A stretch of 46,510 nt of DNA from JAWUWD01 sp034112085 (GTDB lineage: Bacteria > Bacteroidota > Bacteroidia > Cytophagales > Cyclobacteriaceae). Below the pieces are notes generated by a model. The model was not told where the DNA came from, searched no databases, and saw nothing but the letters and a program-made list of their open reading frames with translations. The DNA lies in assembly GCA_034112085.1 (NCBI GenBank), contig JAWUWD010000120.1:1-46510 (forward strand), given 5' to 3'. A program made the translations under genes and the position numbers. Below are positions 8,501 to 14,863 of the stretch, in pieces. Positions within the stretch are counted from its first letter, which is position 1. Every line of letters begins with the position of its first letter.

Positions 8501-9227
8501 TTTTCATACTCGATTGGTTCATCACCAATAAATTGATGGCCAGCAATAAAGACATGAATACAGTAATGAATATGAGTATCATGGCTGTATTTAATAAACC
8601 TTCATCCTTTATCGAATAGTTCTCTTCGAAAGAAACATAAAAAAGACATTCATTATATATGCAGATGGGTGACTTGACAATATCCGTTTGATACTTACTG
8701 ATTTTCACAGCACTATTGGCAAACACTTTGGCATTTACCGATGACTTAAGATGTTGATTGTCAATTTGTGAATTATGAAAAATTGGTATTAACCCAACAA
8801 GTTGCCGATTTGTTCCTTGTAGCATCTTTTTCACAACTACAAACTGCCCTTGTCGTAATTCAATAAAATCCAATGATTCAGTAGCCGAAATATCCTGATA
8901 CGAGGGCACAAAATGGTTGTCAGACCAATAGGTTATTCTTCCTTGTTCGAATAGGAAGAATGGGTATGTATACTTATTAGTAATTTCTGTGAATGGACTC
9001 TTTGAAGTCCCGAGGTTGAGCCATTCCGAGACTATGTCTAGCTCGACTTGAAGTATATCAACTTCTCTATTTAGCGCCTTAGAAACAATGCTTAATTTAC
9101 TATCATAGCTTACAGACTTACTACCCAGATAGCTTAAAGTCACTCCTGCCAATAGTGAGATTATTGCTGTCCACAAAAATATCTTGGAGTACCGGTTTGA
9201 ATTTATCAATAGATTTTTTTTAACCAA
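5556..9227 (-). CDS. Very large multi-TM NtrY-like sensor histidine kinase
   Basis: The 1223-residue protein has an N-terminal TM helix and a probable extracytoplasmic domain (about 40-210). A long block of some eight to ten TM helices follows (about 215-480), then a second extracytoplasmic domain, further TM helices near 720-800, a third sensor-like region, and a last TM followed by a HAMP-like linker (EWNSNDEIGLMVSEYNKMV). The catalytic core is complete: H-box VAHEIKNPITPM (His1017), N-box NIIINAKQSV, DNGMGIP, and SGSGIGLAIAKHG. The core resembles NtrY kinases, but the length is far above the usual 700-800. No response regulator adjoins it. It stands alone between the DUF983 gene and the SSDYY cassette and may use a distant partner. 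Confidence 0.9.
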   Translation of the reverse strand: MVKKNLLINSNRYSKIFLWTAIISLLAGVTLSYLGSKSVSYDSKLSIVSKALNREVDILQVELDIVSEWLNLGTSKSPFTEITNKYTYPFFLFEQGRITYWSDNHFVPSYQDISATESLDFIELRQGQFVVVKKMLQGTNRQLVGLIPIFHNSQIDNQHLKSSVNAKVFANSAVKISKYQTDIVKSPICIYNECLFYVSFEENYSIKDEGLLNTAMILIFITVFMSLLLAINLLVMNQSSMKNVGFFTAFLILIRLAMFWANFPQRLNHSKVFDPRIFASSMLNASLGEMLLNILFLMIFVIGLISATYDKNESSSVSKLWRWLWTVTLTLFSHLALFLQFLIIQTLYSNSRYTLDVTRSINFSYDRVVVYIVFVLGAILFFMFSHFCYSVIKKLNRDSVKTMWIQYLIGTIIFTIILIGLNHPVLSVALGVMYFSIIMFYNLLDHFKEVNYIAFIYLFLGILVATATITHAIDYFEKVRIEDNKERFADHFLIGNDVLAEFLLAEAIDNIQNDVFIKTRMFSPFMSNKNSIREKIKKVYLNRYFDRYDLKIRLFNRDGEIYGDNGKEEYAYFKKSFGDKNKTSYKDLFYVNKLGANFTKRYVSFIDINNYGLTTGHIVLDLRLKKIIPDNVYPELLVDSRFLLPFENKGYSYAIYQQEKLLSHSGDFNYQNDFESSYLSSKSISINGFDHLILEDDEGRKVVVSSKEYSWEGIVSNFSFLLLILMFIVVLILLGYTIYFYLSGSSLNYSARIQLYFNLAFFLPLFAVSVTTVSLVTASYKEEVEYEHFKKALLISRNLEESLKEFSIDADKGELENSLASIAGFSNTDANLFDVKGRLVATSQPLIYKKAVMSPYLASHAMNSIISQGQNHLTIGERVGELAYNATYVAIKENNTGEMIGVLSVPYFESEDKLEKEKIEVFTTILNIFTLVFLVFLVISYFASKWLTFPLLFITQKLKQTTLSEKNEPLEWNSNDEIGLMVSEYNKMVVNLEDSKRALARTQKESAWREVAQQVAHEIKNPITPMKLTLQYLKRMLGERSDLEQIQKPVETLLNQVDTLSEIATSFSTFAKMPMPEQEEYELTKVVKDAVTLFGNHEIDQVNLEITDEEVWTIGDEQLMGRILSNIIINAKQSVGDDPIEVLVKLTEIENNKLMILVQDNGMGIPEDIQEKIFIPNFTTKTSGSGIGLAIAKHGIEQSGGKIWFETETGKGTTFYIELPKIS

Positions 9228-9376
9228 CGAATATAGTAATTCTAATCAAGCAAATTAAATACCAAACTTGCACAAGCACCCGATAGATTGAATTGATAAT
9301 ATCACAAAAGAAGTAACACTGTTATTCAGGAAAACGTGACACCTGGAGGTGGTAAATGACTCAAAGAATTGTGTAA

Positions 9377-9754
9377 TCAGTTTCTATTTCCCCTATACTT
9401 GATCCCTCCGAACAAATACAAGAATGAAATTCGAGAATAGCGAAAAATAAAAGGCATCAGAAGTACATTTACTACTACTACTGAAATGATATAAGTATAG
9501 AGTTCATTCAAGTTCAATACATATAAGACAAGTCCAATAGCGATCAAGAGAGCCACCGTTACTCCATAACTGAAATACATAGCTCCTATAAAGAACCCGG
9601 GCTCTACTTCATAACGGAGTCCACAATTCCCACATTCACTATGCATTTTCGCAAACTTACTTATTTTGATTAATGGATATGCGAACACTTCACCCTCTCT
9701 ACATAGAGGGCATTTATTTGATAAAGCTGCGGAAAATTTGCTTCTTTGATTCAT
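9377..9754 (-). CDS. DUF983-family membrane protein
   Basis: The 125-residue protein has an N-terminal zinc-ribbon-like part with CPLC (15-18) and CGNCG (about 41-45), the conserved PGFFIGAMY motif, and two TM segments (about 55-80 and 87-105). It matches DUF983, a family of unknown function that often sits beside cytochrome oxidase genes in Bacteroidota and Alphaproteobacteria. It overlaps the preceding CAMC protein gene by 41 nt. No later start would keep the first Cys pair, so the overlap is probably real. It is the last gene of the respiratory locus. Confidence 0.88.
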   Translation of the reverse strand: MNQRSKFSAALSNKCPLCREGEVFAYPLIKISKFAKMHSECGNCGLRYEVEPGFFIGAMYFSYGVTVALLIAIGLVLYVLNLNELYTYIISVVVVNVLLMPFIFRYSRISFLYLFGGIKYRGNRN

Positions 9755-9980
9755 TGGATTTGCTTTTTTTATACCAGAAATAGCCTATCACCGAAATCAA
9801 TAAATAAGGCATTACAAACAAATATAGGATGCCAAAATTGATACTTGCACCTATCCCGGGCTCACCATTACTTACATTATTCTCTAATGTAGCCCGACAC
9901 ATGGCGCATTGTGCGTAGCTGGTTATACTTCCTACTATGAGGAACATGAATGTGCACAATATTTTTAACAAGTAATTCAC
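9714..9980 (-). CDS. Small membrane protein with CAMC motif
   Basis: The 88-residue protein has a signal-peptide-like N-terminus ending SYAQ, followed at once by CAMCRATLENN. A conserved-looking GIGASINFGILYLFVMPYLL segment comes next (one TM), and the tail is basic. The CxxC pair just outside the membrane could bind a metal or take part in thiol chemistry. Its place among oxidase maturation genes suggests a role in copper or heme delivery, which is inference. I know of similar short proteins in Bacteroidota oxidase loci but not of an assigned function. Confidence 0.75.
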   Translation of the reverse strand: MNYLLKILCTFMFLIVGSITSYAQCAMCRATLENNVSNGEPGIGASINFGILYLFVMPYLLISVIGYFWYKKSKSNESKKQIFRSFIK

Positions 9981-9999
9981 AGAACAAAATTAGTAATTA

Positions 10000-10521
10000 T
10001 TAAGCATAATAAGGGCTTATCATCAAATAAACCACGACACCTGTTATGGCTACATATAGCCATATAGGAAAAGTAATTCTTGCCAGCTTTTTATGTTTAT
10101 CAAACTGTTCAGAGAGAGCACGTACATAGGTAAACAGCACCATTGGTATGATCGCTATTGACAGTATAATATGTGTAATCAGAATAAAAAAATACACATA
10201 CATAACAGTGCCACTACCTCCAAATGAAGTTGACTCACTAGTCATATGATAGGCAACATACATGATCAAAAATGAAGCTGACAACAATAAGCAGGTCTTC
10301 ATTAATCGTTCATGCAGCTGTTTTTTTCCATTTTTAATAGCAGCGACTGCCGATATCAGAACAATCGCAGTCAATCCGTTGATACTGGCATAAATAGGTG
10401 GAAGGAATGTCAAATCATATCCATCTACTTTTACGCTAAATAGAAGAGCTACTACTACAGGTATAACTATTGATAGTAGTATAATCAGTTTCTTATATTT
10501 AGTTTCTTTATTCTGCATCAT
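10000..10521 (-). CDS. DUF420-family membrane protein (CtaM-like)
   Basis: The 173-residue protein has four or five TM helices and the DUF420 hallmarks: PPIYASINGLTAI, then KQLHERLMK, then YVAYHM. Conserved His residues lie in the HERLMK and YHMTSE segments. DUF420 includes CtaM, needed for oxidase maturation in some Gram-positive bacteria, and usually travels with heme-copper oxidase genes. Its start overlaps the end of the SCO-like gene by 14 nt, indicating coupled translation. Two ATGs in a row (MM) leave the exact start open by one codon. Confidence 0.88.
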   Translation of the reverse strand: MMQNKETKYKKLIILLSIVIPVVVALLFSVKVDGYDLTFLPPIYASINGLTAIVLISAVAAIKNGKKQLHERLMKTCLLLSASFLIMYVAYHMTSESTSFGGSGTVMYVYFFILITHIILSIAIIPMVLFTYVRALSEQFDKHKKLARITFPIWLYVAITGVVVYLMISPYYA

Positions 10522-11089
10522 TATAAAGCATTATTTTTGATTCAACGATCAAACGGTCTATTTCCTTTTCATCCTCCCCAAAATAGTATCCACGTATTAT
10601 TCCATCTGCATCTACTAACACCAGAGACTCTCCTTCGGTGATGATTAATTGACAATTTATATAGTCATTGAGATCATCGCTAGGCATTTCACCTAATTCC
10701 CAAATACCTGCTACTTGATAAGTTGTTTTAAGATCTACGATTGCATTCGTACTATCTTTTTTGGCAATACTATGAATAGAAACATCACTCCCTGTCAACC
10801 TATCTTTTGCCACCATTAAGTTTTTCAATTCGGTAGTATTAATTCCATCAGCCATAACATGATAGATTTTTACCGCACTGATAGAATTCTCAAATTCTAG
10901 AGTTCCTTGAATATGCTCAACAGTATGTGGGAGAGTTACCTCATCACAATTGATTTGTGAGGTTAACTCAGAATAATTGAATACAGGAATGTCAAATTGA
11001 TTTTCCCCAAACATCTTCAGGAAAACGAAAATCAACACTGGAAGCAAAAGTGCAGTAAAAAGCACCGTACCCTTTATAAATTTATTCAT
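10508..11089 (-). CDS. SCO1/SenC-like protein without the copper-binding CxxxC
   Basis: The 193-residue protein has one N-terminal TM anchor (about 7-27) and a periplasmic domain. The C-terminal part, ESLVLVDADGIIRGYYFGEDEKEIDRL, matches the end of SCO/thioredoxin-fold proteins. The CxxxC copper ligands expected near the domain start are absent. Only two isolated Cys remain (SQINCDE and INCQL), and the ligand His is not evident. SCO proteins assemble the CuA site of subunit II. This copy sits in that gene neighbourhood but probably cannot bind Cu in the usual way. A terminator-like hairpin ends 15 nt before its start. Assignment to SCO rests on the C-terminus and context. Confidence 0.65.
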   Translation of the reverse strand: MNKFIKGTVLFTALLLPVLIFVFLKMFGENQFDIPVFNYSELTSQINCDEVTLPHTVEHIQGTLEFENSISAVKIYHVMADGINTTELKNLMVAKDRLTGSDVSIHSIAKKDSTNAIVDLKTTYQVAGIWELGEMPSDDLNDYINCQLIITEGESLVLVDADGIIRGYYFGEDEKEIDRLIVESKIMLYNDAE

Positions 11090-11104
11090 ATTAAGATCTA
11101 TTAG

Positions 11105-11137
11105 ACAAAAAAAGAGGCTAAGGAAATCCCCTAGCCT
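11105..11137 (-). terminator. Intrinsic terminator/attenuator inside the respiratory locus
   Basis: On the minus strand AGGCTAGGGG-ATTT-CCTTAGCCT forms a stem of about 9 bp (one G-T pair) followed directly by CTTTTTTTG. It lies between the subunit IV gene and the SCO-like gene, 15 nt before the latter's ATG. There is no visible promoter between the two, so it probably reduces transcription of the maturation genes and does not fully end the operon. Confidence 0.7.
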
Positions 11138-11160
11138 AATTTATCAATGTTGTGTTCAAG

Positions 11161-11490
11161 CTACCAACCTCTGGCTTCAAATATAGCTCCTCCTTCGTAA
11201 ATCAGGGCTATCACGAACCAAACAATAAATATAGTTGGTATTAATATCGACCAGATTAAAGTCTTCGCTTCATGCTTTAAGTGCATAAATTCACCTACAA
11301 TGTAATAAGCTTTCACAATGGTCATGATGATAAAGACAGATGTTCTGAAATCTCCAGCAGGGACAGTAAATGCAATAACAAATTCTATGGCGGTTAAGAC
11401 TGCCAATATTCCAGCAACTTTCCAGATATGCATGATCTTTGCTTTGTCAGCAGGAATCACTTTGATGTTAGAATTTTCTTCAGATGACAT
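11161..11490 (-). CDS. Cytochrome c oxidase subunit IV
   Basis: The 109-residue protein has three TM helices (about 24-45, 51-70, 80-100) and the pattern of bacterial CtaF/COX4 small subunits: HIWKVAGILAVLTAIEF, then FMHLKHEAK between helices 2 and 3. It is the last structural oxidase subunit in the locus, 36 nt after subunit III. The small subunit stabilises the oxidase core and has no cofactor. A terminator hairpin follows it. Confidence 0.88.
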   Translation of the reverse strand: MSSEENSNIKVIPADKAKIMHIWKVAGILAVLTAIEFVIAFTVPAGDFRTSVFIIMTIVKAYYIVGEFMHLKHEAKTLIWSILIPTIFIVWFVIALIYEGGAIFEARGW

Positions 11491-11526
11491 ATTATTCTAT
11501 TTATAATGTTCTAATAATAATTTCAG

Positions 11527-12297
11527 TTAGACTAGGTAAAAGAATGTAAATACAAACACCCAAACTAAATCAACGAAGTGCCAGTAAAGACCTACTTTTT
11601 CTACCATTTCGTAATGTCCTCTTTTCTCATAAACTCCAGTGAAGGTATTGTAGTAAACGATAAAGTTCAATACGACCCCACTCAAAACGTGTGTACCGTG
11701 GAATCCAGTAATAAAGAAGAACAAAGCTGCGAAGTCTGGCGGGCCATACTGATTGAACCTTAGATTAGCCCCAAATACCTCGAAATTCTCAACCCACTTG
11801 CCATTCACAACTACATCACTCAAAAGAGCCATATCCGTTCCGTGTATAAAGTGGCTCCATTCCCAAGCTTGGCAACCCAAGAAAGTGATTCCACCAATCA
11901 ATGTCCATAACATCCATTTCTCAACAGCAGCTTTATCCATCCGGTGTCCAGCTTCAACAGCCAATACCATGGTTACACTACTCATGATTAGAATAAATGT
12001 CATAATACCTACAAAAACTAGTGGTAATGAAATTCCATGTAAAAACGGAACTGCCTCAAACACCTTTTCAGGAATTGGCCAGTATTCTGTAGAAAAAGAA
12101 AATGCCTCGGCAGTTCCTGCATAAGCCGCATGGCTATATCGGATCATACCATAAGTAATCAATAGAGCTGAGAATGAAAATGCATCAGAGAGCAAGAAAA
12201 ACCACATCATTAGTTTTCCATAACTCGCCTTCAAAGGAGATTGACCTCCGTCCCAGACGTTTTCTTGTTGGTTCATTGCGGTAGTAGCAGTTGCCAT
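11527..12297 (-). CDS. ctaE: Cytochrome c oxidase subunit III (second copy, long)
   Basis: The 256-residue heme-copper oxidase subunit III has about six TM helices. Typical motifs are KLMMWFFLLSDAFSF, the QAWEWSHF segment, the FITGFHGTHVLSG motif and the C-terminal YWHFVDLVWVFVFTFFYL. Subunit III binds no redox cofactor; it supports the proton-uptake side of subunit I. The gene follows a shorter subunit-III gene by 19 nt. The two proteins share the GxHGxHxxxG and YWHFxDxxW signatures but differ elsewhere, so this is an old paralogous pair. Cytophagia oxidase loci commonly carry such a pair. Confidence 0.93.
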   Translation of the reverse strand: MATATTAMNQQENVWDGGQSPLKASYGKLMMWFFLLSDAFSFSALLITYGMIRYSHAAYAGTAEAFSFSTEYWPIPEKVFEAVPFLHGISLPLVFVGIMTFILIMSSVTMVLAVEAGHRMDKAAVEKWMLWTLIGGITFLGCQAWEWSHFIHGTDMALLSDVVVNGKWVENFEVFGANLRFNQYGPPDFAALFFFITGFHGTHVLSGVVLNFIVYYNTFTGVYEKRGHYEMVEKVGLYWHFVDLVWVFVFTFFYLV

Positions 12298-12316
12298 AGA
12301 ATTTTAATTTACGCTA

Positions 12317-12901
12317 TTAACGATTTAACAATAAAAATATAAATAAATACAACCAAAGTCCATCTAAAAAATGCCAATAAGTGGCACACATAGTGATTTG
12401 ATTCAAGTTTTTTGAATGTACCTTGTACCTGTAGGTAGCACCCAGCACTATCAGTAAAAAGACCATTCCACCAAATAGGTGTAACCCGTGTAATCCTGTA
12501 AGTATATAAACAAACGATCCAGAAGGGTTTCCGACTAAATATACATCATTCGCTACCATATCACCCCAAGCTGACACTTGTCCAAGGACAAAAGCTACTC
12601 CTAATAGAGTCGTGATTGTCATAGCCAACTTCACTTGCTTAAGATTGTCACTTTTTGCTGCCAAATATGCCCAATGCATCGTTCCACTACTCAATAATAT
12701 GATACCAGAAGTGATCCATAACAAATTAGGTAAATCAAACTGCAACCAATTCCCTTCTCCTTGCCTCACTACATAGGCACTGGTCAATCCAGCAAACACC
12801 ATAATTACCGTCACAATGAATAACCACATAGCAAATAGCTTAGGGTTCATTGACATTGGCTTCTGAGGCTCTTCGAGCAAGTGTAGTTTTGTGTCCATCA
12901 C
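12317..12901 (-). CDS. Cytochrome c oxidase subunit III-like protein (first copy, short)
   Basis: The 194-residue protein has five TM helices and the subunit III signatures ILTGLHGLHLFGG and ATYWHFLDGLWLYLFIFLLL. It lacks part of the N-terminal region of the longer paralogue, which follows 19 nt downstream. Such short subunit-III proteins resemble the CoxP/CyoC-type in size. It starts 2 nt after the stop of the farnesyltransferase gene. Two ATGs in a row (MM) make the exact start uncertain by one codon. Both copies may be present in one enzyme or be alternatives; the sequence cannot decide. Confidence 0.9.
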   Translation of the reverse strand: MMDTKLHLLEEPQKPMSMNPKLFAMWLFIVTVIMVFAGLTSAYVVRQGEGNWLQFDLPNLLWITSGIILLSSGTMHWAYLAAKSDNLKQVKLAMTITTLLGVAFVLGQVSAWGDMVANDVYLVGNPSGSFVYILTGLHGLHLFGGMVFLLIVLGATYRYKVHSKNLNQITMCATYWHFLDGLWLYLFIFLLLNR

Positions 12902-12903
12902 TA

Positions 12904-13803
12904 TTATATTTTATCTATCAAAAAGGCTATCTGTACTATTGGTAAATACAAGAATGACCCAAACATTATTCTCAAAGCAGATTTTCTTGACCCATCTTTC
13001 ATCAAAGAAAGTGTTTGCATCAAGAAAAGCATACCACATACAGTTGCCACAATTGCGGAATTGATCCCCGTTACGCCAAATTTCACTGGCAATAAACCAA
13101 GTGGGATAAGGAACAATGTGTAGATCATTATATTGATTGCGGTATTCAAATCCTTTTTCCCTCCGGAAGGTAATAATTTAAAACCTGCTTTTTTATAATC
13201 TTCATCTCCTACCCAGGCTATTGCCCAAAAGTGTGGAAATTGCCATATGAATTGAATACTAAAGATGATCAATGCCTCGTAGCTAATCGTTCCCGTAGCA
13301 GCAACCCATCCCAATAAAGGAGGCAGTGCACCTGGAATAGCACCTACAAATACAGCGATTGGTCCTACACGCTTAAGTGGAGTATAAACAAAGCTATATA
13401 ATATCAGGGAGATAAATGCAAGACCCGTAGTTAGTGGGTTGGTGAATACCCAAAGCAAGGTGAATCCAATTACACCTACGATCAGTGTAAACAACTTGGC
13501 CTCTGCAATTGACAATCTACCCGTTGGTAAAGGTCGCTTAGCAGTACGTGTCATTAACTTATCGTACTCTACTTCTATGATTTGGTTGATGGTCACAGAT
13601 GCTCCTGATATCAAGAATCCACCAATAGACAACATGGTAAAGCTCAGCCATTCAATACCACCTCTAGTGGCCAGTAAGTAGCCAAACGCAGACGAAAAGG
13701 CGACCAGAAAGGATAACCGAAACTTCAATAGTTCAAAGTATGCTTTTGCTTTGTCCTTGAAGCCAGTGATGTGTGTTATATGTTGTGTTGTACTAATTTC
13801 CAT
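12904..13803 (-). CDS. ctaB: Protoheme IX farnesyltransferase (heme O synthase)
   Basis: The 299-residue UbiA-family prenyltransferase converts heme B to heme O, the first step to heme A. It has eight or nine TM helices. The two Asp-rich motifs of the family appear as NQIIEVEYDKLMTRTAKRPL (about 75-95) and VGDEDYKKAGFKLLP (about 200-212), and the PGALPPLLGW segment is present. Its start overlaps the end of the heme A synthase gene by 11 nt. Location between ctaA and the subunit III genes fits heme A supply for the aa3 oxidase of this locus. Confidence 0.95.
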   Translation of the reverse strand: MEISTTQHITHITGFKDKAKAYFELLKFRLSFLVAFSSAFGYLLATRGGIEWLSFTMLSIGGFLISGASVTINQIIEVEYDKLMTRTAKRPLPTGRLSIAEAKLFTLIVGVIGFTLLWVFTNPLTTGLAFISLILYSFVYTPLKRVGPIAVFVGAIPGALPPLLGWVAATGTISYEALIIFSIQFIWQFPHFWAIAWVGDEDYKKAGFKLLPSGGKKDLNTAINIMIYTLFLIPLGLLPVKFGVTGINSAIVATVCGMLFLMQTLSLMKDGSRKSALRIMFGSFLYLPIVQIAFLIDKI

Positions 13804-14863
13804 TGTTTGATGAACTGTCAGTCTGCATATTCATTTTAAAAAAAATCCAGAACTGCAATCCAAATAATATAAATGCCAATAATAAATGTAGTGGTTGAAT
13901 AAATGCAGGGATTCCTAAATAAGCCATTACGACTCCAGTTCCTACACTTAATAGCACCATTGCTATCAATCCACCATATACGCTATTTAATTGAATTACC
14001 CTTCTCTTAAACAACAAATACACCAATCCACCATGCGAAATAACAATCATCCATGAAAATGATCGATGTATCAAAAATTCTAATCCCAAATTACTTATCC
14101 AACTATCCCTGTCAACTTCAGTAAGTTGAAGTGCAATAACATCTATGGCTTCTCTCACCTGAGTTCCCAATATGATCTGAATAAATAACAAAAAAATACA
14201 TATGCTTAACATACTGTTGATCCGTCTATTCTCTTTAGAAAAGACAATGACTTCTAAATAGTTTTCACTTTTGACAACTAAATAAATCAACATCACAACA
14301 ATCACCAATGCTGGGATCATATGAACAGTGACCATCCATGGCAACAAGTTGGTAGATACCACTATAGAACCTAACCAGCCTTGAAAAACAACAAGAAACA
14401 ATGAAGCCAAGGCCACATAAAACACATGTTTTTGAGTCTTTCGATGAGGAAATGCCACAACTACTGTTAAAATAATTAAGAAACCGATAATTACTCCCAC
14501 AACCCTATTGATATATTCAACCCACGTTTTGTAGACATTGAATGGTGTCTCGTGTTGAATAGATTCATCACGTAACAACTCATCTGCTTTATCAGTAAAC
14601 CCAAGTATACTCAAATAGTTTGCAAATTTGGTGTTCTTTGCCATACGCTCATCCGTATAATTTTGCTCATAATCATCAGGCAATTGATCTATAGATGTTG
14701 GTGGCACCCACTGTCCAAAACACTTTGGCCAATCAGGGCAACCCATTCCAGAACCTGTGCTACGCACAATTCCTCCCACTAAAACAAGAACGTATATTGC
14801 AAGAAGTGTGATAAGGCTTATCCTTCTCAACCCTTTTTGATTGTCTTTACTATTTTGATTCAT
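13793..14863 (-). CDS. ctaA: Heme A synthase (COX15/CtaA)
   Basis: The 356-residue COX15/CtaA protein oxidises the heme O methyl group to give heme A. About eight TM helices are visible. The N-terminal VLVGGIVRSTGSGMGCPDWPKCFGQWVPP motif region (about 24-52, with a Cys pair), VKTW-type VYKTWVEYINR with the conserved Glu, and the HMIP, HRSFSW and QPLHLLLA histidine segments match the family's heme ligands. Its first codons overlap the end of the subunit I gene by 14 nt, so translation is probably coupled. Confidence 0.95.
   Translation of the reverse strand: MNQNSKDNQKGLRRISLITLLAIYVLVLVGGIVRSTGSGMGCPDWPKCFGQWVPPTSIDQLPDDYEQNYTDERMAKNTKFANYLSILGFTDKADELLRDESIQHETPFNVYKTWVEYINRVVGVIIGFLIILTVVVAFPHRKTQKHVFYVALASLFLVVFQGWLGSIVVSTNLLPWMVTVHMIPALVIVVMLIYLVVKSENYLEVIVFSKENRRINSMLSICIFLLFIQIILGTQVREAIDVIALQLTEVDRDSWISNLGLEFLIHRSFSWMIVISHGGLVYLLFKRRVIQLNSVYGGLIAMVLLSVGTGVVMAYLGIPAFIQPLHLLLAFILFGLQFWIFFKMNMQTDSSSNNGN

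Noticed and set aside
9714..9754. 41-nt overlap of the CAMC protein gene and the DUF983 gene as a sign of a wrong start
   Set aside because: DUF983 needs its first Cys pair at about residue 15, and no later start keeps it. The CAMC protein reads normally to its stop, so the overlap is accepted as real.
11578..12124. Plus-strand open frames opposite the subunit III gene
   Set aside because: They are shadows of conserved oxidase sequence on the minus strand without any recognisable features.
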